DNA of 64,000 nt, taken from contig JTDE01000299.1 of the NCBI GenBank assembly GCA_014338405.1, positions 53,385 through 117,384 on the forward strand, in the 5' to 3' direction. Below, piece by piece: positions 57,811 through 64,000 of this stretch (within the stretch, counting starts at the first letter, position 1; every line of letters starts with the position of its first letter). Made by a program: the position numbers and the translations under genes. The notes under the pieces were generated by a model. It had not been told where the DNA came from. It worked only from the letters and a program-made list of their open reading frames with translations, and searched no databases. Source of the stretch: Paragonimus skrjabini miyazakii. Taxonomy: Eukaryota > Platyhelminthes > Trematoda > Plagiorchiida > Troglotrematidae.

Positions 57811-58880
57811 TTAGGACGGACTTGATGATCTGGATATATATTTAGAAAGGTCAGAATCAATAGGATAATCGAAATTGGATAAACTTTTGGAGACAAGCGA
57901 ATTCCATGGTTTGTAAGATAGACTATAACGAGGAGTGCGTTTGTAGTTAAACAAGTGTTTCGTGGATCCAGAAATAATGTAAAAAAATTTCGTTAAAAGA
58001 CAGAAAGAAATAATCGGAGAATGATATAACCACAGGGGGAGTAAACAGACATTCACAAAACGTAGAATGTGATTGAAACATGAAACTCACTAAGTGAGTC
58101 CTCTAACTTTAATACAAACATTATTAACATGAGGAGATCACATCAGATTGTGGCTCACCGTAACCCCTCAATCCTTAAAAGATCAGAGCCTAGAAAAAAC
58201 GTTTTTAACTTGTACTTGAAGACCAGTATCAAAAATCTGCTGACAGGTTGTTCCGTTAAGAAGAGGAAACAAGAAACCAGACGTGTTAAGTGATAGGCGG
58301 TGTGCGCTAAATTAACTGGCCAACTGAATGAGACCATTCTGCTGAGACAGCAAGGCGGACATTTGTAAAACTTAGATATCAAACACATCATCGGCAGGCT
58401 TGAGCAAAAGCGAATTTTTGTGAAGGGACATGGGGTAAGTGAAAAGGAGAACGGAGAGAGAGTTGCATTTTTCAGAACGCCCGAATTCGTGACCGGTGGG
58501 GAAGGTTTCTGACCAACTGGGGGCAACTCTAAAAATAACCGCTTACCAACATTACGAGACATTGTTGTGTCATAGATAGAAAACAAACCTCTCTATTCAT
58601 GCAGGTTCTCAAAAACTATTGACATCATCGGGCTGAATGCAATCGGTCTAAGTTTGGGTATGCTCTTCTTTGGTATCGGCTTGATGCTGACTGTTATCCA
58701 GCAGTCAGAAACGTTCTTTTGTGTAATGCACTCTATGAACAAATCTCGAAGGGTGAAACCAACATTAGGTTACACTATTCGAGCATAGCTGGCGACATTC
58801 CATCCGACCCTCCTGGTTTGACAGCTTCGAGCTGCATCATTTCTGTATATACAATTCTGCCTTCAGTAGGAAAAAACTGT
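57811..58880 (-). pseudogene. jockey/CR1-like LINE RT, internally deleted
   Basis: Minus strand, high to low: LEAVKPGGSDGMSPAMLE (about 58830, usually LKxxKAxGPDGIxPxLLK), then across frame changes SIKPIPKKSIPKLRPIAFSP and MMSIVFENLHE (RT blocks 1-2, about 58700-58610). Then the KAFD and PQGSVLGP blocks are not readable. PMMCLISKFY at about 58390 probably marks the former ADDV site. LRSFKDWGVTVSHNLMSPHV (about 58165-58105) followed by NNVCIKVRGLT is the usual KDLGVxxxxxLxWxxH block. The C-terminal block YKRTPRYSLSYKPWNSLVSK lies at about 57940. About 700 bp separate parts normally about 1.2 kb apart. Confidence 0.78.
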
Positions 58881-61800
58881 TAGTTTGGAAAAGTGAGTCA
58901 CATACAAAAGATGACTGGAAACTCGGTAAATTTCAAAAATTGCCGTTTAACTTTTTTATGTCACAAAAGACACTCATGAGACTTGTAACTATGTAATTAT
59001 ATGATTTGGCTTACAACGTGGTTAGTATAACCCATATTTTGTTACCGATTCACACTTATCAAGGGTTGTAAATGAACTGATAGTGTTGAGTTCCCTTCAC
59101 TTGATTCCTCTGAATAGGGATATGACATGGTGCGAGATATAAGCACTTCGACTTACTCTCATCGTTCACTAAATTACAGTGTTTGCCTTAAATGATACCG
59201 GAAGCTTTCGACAATTTTAGTTTTTTACCCGTGCGATTTGTTTTGAAATTAGTGAATTGCATTATAAGTGGCATAGTGTACGCCTGCATGTGGAAACTGA
59301 GCACCTACTGTAACATTTTTGTTCCGTTATGCATGAATTCGAGTCAACCGTATCCTTGCCTTGCTCAGCGCTTCCCAAGTTGGACGCTGTCGTTCCGTAG
59401 CAGACGGGGGTGGAGAAATTGGGAAAATGAACTGAGGACCACAGAGTGACGTCTCGAGTTCCTAGAAATGAGAATTTAGGATTTTTGTCGAGGAATCTCA
59501 ACTTAACTTTGATAAGCTGGTATTATTGCACGAAACCCGGTCACATATTGGCTTCTGTACCTGGTCATACCCTTATATTTGGTTTTGATACTCATCATCG
59601 GTTGTCAACTTTCTGACACTAGTTATTGCCTGGTGGATACTGAGTGAGGCGATTACAGTGCCTTTAGGAGGCCAAGAGGACCGTGATTTAAAACGAAGCG
59701 GGCGGGAAGTACAGAACGAGAGTCAGGTTGTTAGTCTCCGTGTTAACAGTCAAGCTGTTTCGATGACCATGTATGAAAAGTTGTGCCACTGATTGGCTAG
59801 CATGAAGGCACCGAGGGAATGGATTATTAAGCCTATAGACTGATAATAGACTAAACATGGAGTTGGATTAGATATTCTAGTTTGCATATATCTTGAGTGT
59901 AAAACATTCGACTTACACAGAATCCTGTTCGTTTCATGTGACATAATTAGACAATTATTTATGCATTCATATCTGCTTGGAGAAGAAGTATGGTAGCCTT
60001 CGACAGTGTGTTATTTCTGTAAGACAATCAGTCTTGACATACTGTCGCTAGCATCTTTGTGTGCAAGTTGCTCCCGTGATTAAATAAATGGAGGGGAGGG
60101 ATTCAACTGAAGACAATTCGCCCCTGAAAGTCCACCCTTAGTTAAAAATTTGCTTGATTCTTTCGAACCACCACATTAATCTTGTATTCTAATATCGTAT
60201 TAACGAGACCTAGTATATTCTTCTGAATAATATACTCTGGAACCTAGTCACACTTTGGAGTGCCAAAGTTAGAACCGCTCAACCATATCGTGCTGTCTGT
60301 CGAAGTGCATACGAAATCATCACTGTCAGACCAAGACATATGCATTTCTTACCACTCCAGTTTCGTGAAATAACCTTCAACTATAACAACAAATAACATT
60401 TTATACCACGCTCCAAACATTTTAACAGCCAGCCAGATGGGCCAACTTCTTGTTTGTCTGTTACAATAGAAACTGTACTGTCCCCTTAACAATATTTCCT
60501 GAAAACGACACACTTTTCCTGTAAAGAAAACTTCGGTTTACTTCCTTGAGTGTTTCCGCTCACGTTTTAATAGATTGTCCCCACAAACCCCAAAAGAGTC
60601 TTCCTTTCAGTTATCAAACTCCCATCATGGCTCAATCACATGCAAAATGAGGTATAACGACCTTGAACAGTTCCGATCACTAGTATTGTGATTAACACTG
60701 TTTTCAGAATGATAGACCTAATCAACCATTGTTAACGTTGGAATATGCGAACACACACACGTCCATATCCAGTCCGGTTTACACGTGTACATTTATGAGT
60801 CACCTCACATCAGAATATTGTCGAAGTAATATAACTAGACCATTACATCATTTTATCGGGAACGTATGTATTGTCGAACTGTACTGACAGTTGCGGTCTG
60901 CACATTCCTCGTGTGACGGAATAAAATCCCCTCATCAGCTCAGTCGTAAACCAGTGTTTGTTTGTAACTGTAGTAGGTTGTGCTCTCTATATCACGATGT
61001 GTTTGTGCGTAAACATTTACTTACGGTTCAGGTACTCCATCAAATCATTGTTGAATTGAACCGGCTTCTATCTGATTAGCAAGATAACTTGAAGACCATC
61101 TATCGGTCAAGATGTGATTAGTGAAGCCAGCTTTTCGGTAAACCCGAAATTCATCTTTCTTCATCCAACAGTTCCACTCGGAATGAAGTGTTTAGTAGAA
61201 AACAATGTGGACACAATCACACCACCATTGTACCGTAACCAACTGACAGACGCTAGTTCCAGGTTTTCATACATTTAATGGATTTATATGCTCCCACAAT
61301 TCTTAATAAAATGTTCTGTGAACGATTAGCATTCAAGCGCATGCCACATGCAAGCCAAATATATTCTTGTGGACTATTGTCGACAAAATGTTTCAGCTAA
61401 CAGACTTCCTCGATAAATTCTTCTATCTGACTAGTACATTTATATATAGGTGACTATCAGTAAATTGATTAAAAAAACATGGAAGAAACAAAGTGATTGG
61501 ACGAACACCTCATATTATTTCGTTATGGTTAGGAAAGGGAACGAAGTGGGTGTTTGGTAGTCAATGTTAATTAGACTATGCTAGTGAGATCTGAACAAAT
61601 TAGTTAACAGGTTAAGAGTCCGCGGTTGGTCAAAAGAGTTTCAGAGTTTAACAAATCTTTTTAAACACAAATCCAACATTGCGACCTTCTCGACTGCCAA
61701 CAGGATGCAACATTTGACCTTTTGTGATAAGATGATAGATACTCAGTAGACGATGCAAAACGCTCTATCGTTATTCTTGTGTCGCACACAATCGATCAAA

Positions 61801-64000
61801 TGTGTCAGGATCGATGAATTAGTGTCCTCTATTGTCCCAGAACGAACAGCATAATAGTGTGACCTATGTATGCTGAACCACAGGACTATTCGAATGAATA
61901 GATCAATTATGAGGCAACATTATCAAATACGTTGTCCTTCAAATGCAGTAGCGTCGCCCGTCTTGATTGAAATTTGACATTTGAACATGCAGGTCGTGTT
62001 AATGGCAATAGTTATTAGATATTAACTCTACCATTTCGTCCCCAACTGAATGGATAAACTCGGTACTGATTGCTACTACGTAGATGTGCTCTGGACTGGA
62101 AGTTATGCTGAAAAAGTTTTGTGTATGAATCTGAAAACAGACATGGAAACTGATCAACTCACCTCTGCTGCAGTGTACAACACAGTATCTCAGAGTCATT
62201 TGTAGCTGAGCCTCCATCTGAATAGCCGCACAATTTAAAATACATTCTCCGACAATATAGGGGCGTTCTAGATGCTTAGGATGAATGCCTATCCGTGATT
62301 TTTTATTTTCAATGCAACGGTGAACTATCAACTACCTGAGATAGTAGAACCTACCTCCGACTGAGATTGTCGGTTTGCTTACTCAGTCTAGGCGCTGTAG
62401 TTGTTTGACCCCAATCGTTCCAATGATATAACAAGTCACGGGACAACTAAATGCGAAGGTTTGAGATAAAACGTTGGCATATACCATAAAAAGTATCATC
62501 GATATTATCAGTGATAAAGGTGTTGATAAATGATCCCTGAAGCATAAGTCGGACTTGAGGGTAAATTACAAATCTGGCTGAAATGATTATTGGACTCCCC
62601 TCATCATGGACCAACTACTCAGCGAAAAACACTCTGACGTTGATACCGTGGATGAAACTTGTTTATGGGACCTCTATGTACTAGCCGGTTGCACACCTGC
62701 TTGATTGTAGGGGGCAGTCAAAGCAACGTAAAATGAAATTATCCCCCACTGCTCAGCGCAACACTGAACAATATAAACCAGAATGGTAGAACACCATGTT
62801 GCTTCCCATAATCTCCCGTCACCATTCACGTAAATGATTCTAACCAGAATGAACTTTTCACAGATTTCCATCTCAAACTATGTGCCACCAGAATTGTTTA
62901 TTGATGAACTGAACTGAACTAAACAGGGCATTAATTAGACGGTTGTCAAACACTTGCTTTTCACCAAATAGTTAGTTATATATAGTTGCAACATGTGGTA
63001 TGTGCGTTCCAAACTTTCGTGAAGATGAATTATTTGTGGCTGTTCACATCTGGTCGACATCAGACGACAAGAGTTAGGGCAAAATTATACAATCCAACTT
63101 TTGGGAGTTAATCAAACTTTCACTTCCAGCATATGCTTGTTATTAAGTTACTGGGATTTAAAAAAATCGGCGATTTTCAGACACTAGAAAATTTTCCCAT
63201 CTAACGGACCGTAGCAACTTTGGCTAAAATAAACCAGTAGTTGTGTGTAAGACCTGCTTTGCTTCTTCAAGTCATTAACTGAAACACATGGCATGAAACA
63301 GATAGACTTTCGGTTCATGAGATGGTCAAATCACGTGCCTCGCTTGATACACACATGCGGCTGGGCAGTTTTCTAAACCGAACAACTACTTAATTAGCAC
63401 GATGAAATGTCAATTTTGCAAGTAGTTCCCGTGATGTACATTACCGAAGTCATTCTAAAGTACTGACAGGTAGAATTATGTAAATAGATGTGCCGGATAA
63501 CCGCGCAAAATTGATATGAACGAAACATGTCAACACTGTTTTTTACTAGATGTACGACGCAACAAAGCAACATAACAAGGGATGATTTAATGAAGACTAT
63601 TATTAACGAGCATATGTTTTGAAAGTTTTAACGTAAAATGTTTGTAGTCCATACGAAAACGTCCCTGTAGATTAACAAACACTGATCCAAATGCAGGCTG
63701 TAATTCGATTTCTGTTTTGTTTACACTATCGATTAAAAGATATGACCACTATTGATTATCGAAAATCAACTTGCTTCCAGCTAGAATGCTTTTCTCTTTA
63801 GAGCAATATTTACGTTCAAGAACAAATCTTCCGAAGAATGACCTGTAACAGCACTTGATCACATCCTGGGATGGTAAGACTTTCCGTAACTTGAATGGGT
63901 TACCTGATTTTCGGGAATCATATCTATAGCTTTTCCATTTACGTTTCAGCTTATCGTTTCATACATTAGTTCAATCTCGTTATGCAATTCTTCTGAGATG
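58881..64000. other. unassigned DNA
   Basis: I see no retroelement or gene that I can support. A 110-codon minus-strand frame at 61999-62331 contains a strong splice donor and is discussed as a possible exon. Other frames are short and motif-free. Confidence 0.4.

Noticed and set aside
58155..58586. 143-codon minus-strand open frame taken as one protein
   Set aside because: Only scattered short blocks resemble LINE RT and they lie in different frames; the continuous frame itself is mostly out of register.
1..64000. CRISPR arrays, operons, prophage or rRNA genes
   Set aside because: No regularly spaced repeats, no long adjacent ORFs and no rRNA-like sequence; the window is eukaryotic.

Overview
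The window is eukaryotic. It has low coding density, no operons or ribosome-binding sites, no rRNA and no long open frame. What can be identified is almost all retroelement debris. The combination of a tRNA-derived SINE carrying a hammerhead ribozyme (as in the schistosome Sm-alpha elements), Penelope-like elements with a GIY-YIG domain, an RTE-like LINE with a C-terminal zinc finger, jockey/CR1-like LINEs and a Ty3/Gypsy element suggests a parasitic flatworm. A digenean fluke is most likely, and the base composition looks less AT-rich than Schistosoma. This is inference from element types; no host gene was recognised that would prove it.

Layout. 1-5.2 kb: decayed 3' end of an RTE-like LINE (+), then unassigned DNA. 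5.2-7.5 kb: a TA microsatellite, a doubtful Penelope fragment, and a minus-strand LINE reverse transcriptase. 9.6-16.5 kb: several copies of a tRNA-derived SINE, here called SINE1, some in head-to-head pairs. 19 kb: a 100-N assembly gap that ends exactly at a LINE RT active site, followed by a LINE/SINE1 chimera. 21.0-24.3 kb: a broken Ty3/Gypsy element (gag, protease, RT, RNase H, integrase), all catalytic modules damaged, no LTRs found. 25.1 and 33.2 kb: two copies of a ~330-bp LTR-like dispersed repeat. 28.0-29.1 kb: three SINE1 pieces, including the best full-length copy. 32.0-33.2 kb: a minus-strand Penelope-like element. 35.7-37.3 kb: an A+C-rich unassigned tract. 42.3-44.4 kb: a LINE fragment and a second tRNA-derived repeat, SINE2. 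45.2-46.1 kb: SINE1 cluster containing a near-perfect 51-bp fold-back. 46.9-48.6 kb: the best-preserved Penelope-like element, with RT and GIY-YIG domains, three frame changes and a microsatellite inside. 49.4-52.8 kb: a promoterless SINE1, an unrecognised decayed coding segment, and SINE2 composites with inverted tRNA heads. 57.8-58.9 kb: an internally deleted LINE. The remainder, including 59-64 kb, is intergenic or intronic DNA in which I see no reliable gene.

The most notable system is SINE1. It has Pol III A and B boxes on a tRNA-like head whose loop keeps a CAT anticodon, then a hammerhead ribozyme with intact core in four copies and decayed in six others, then a TTTT run four bases after the ribozyme. 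A Pol III transcript could therefore carry a self-cleaving motif at or near its 3' end. SINE1 repeatedly occurs as inverted pairs, and the very short, palindromic stem III of its ribozyme would permit dimeric action. Penelope elements in the same window are plausible but unproven partners for mobilisation.
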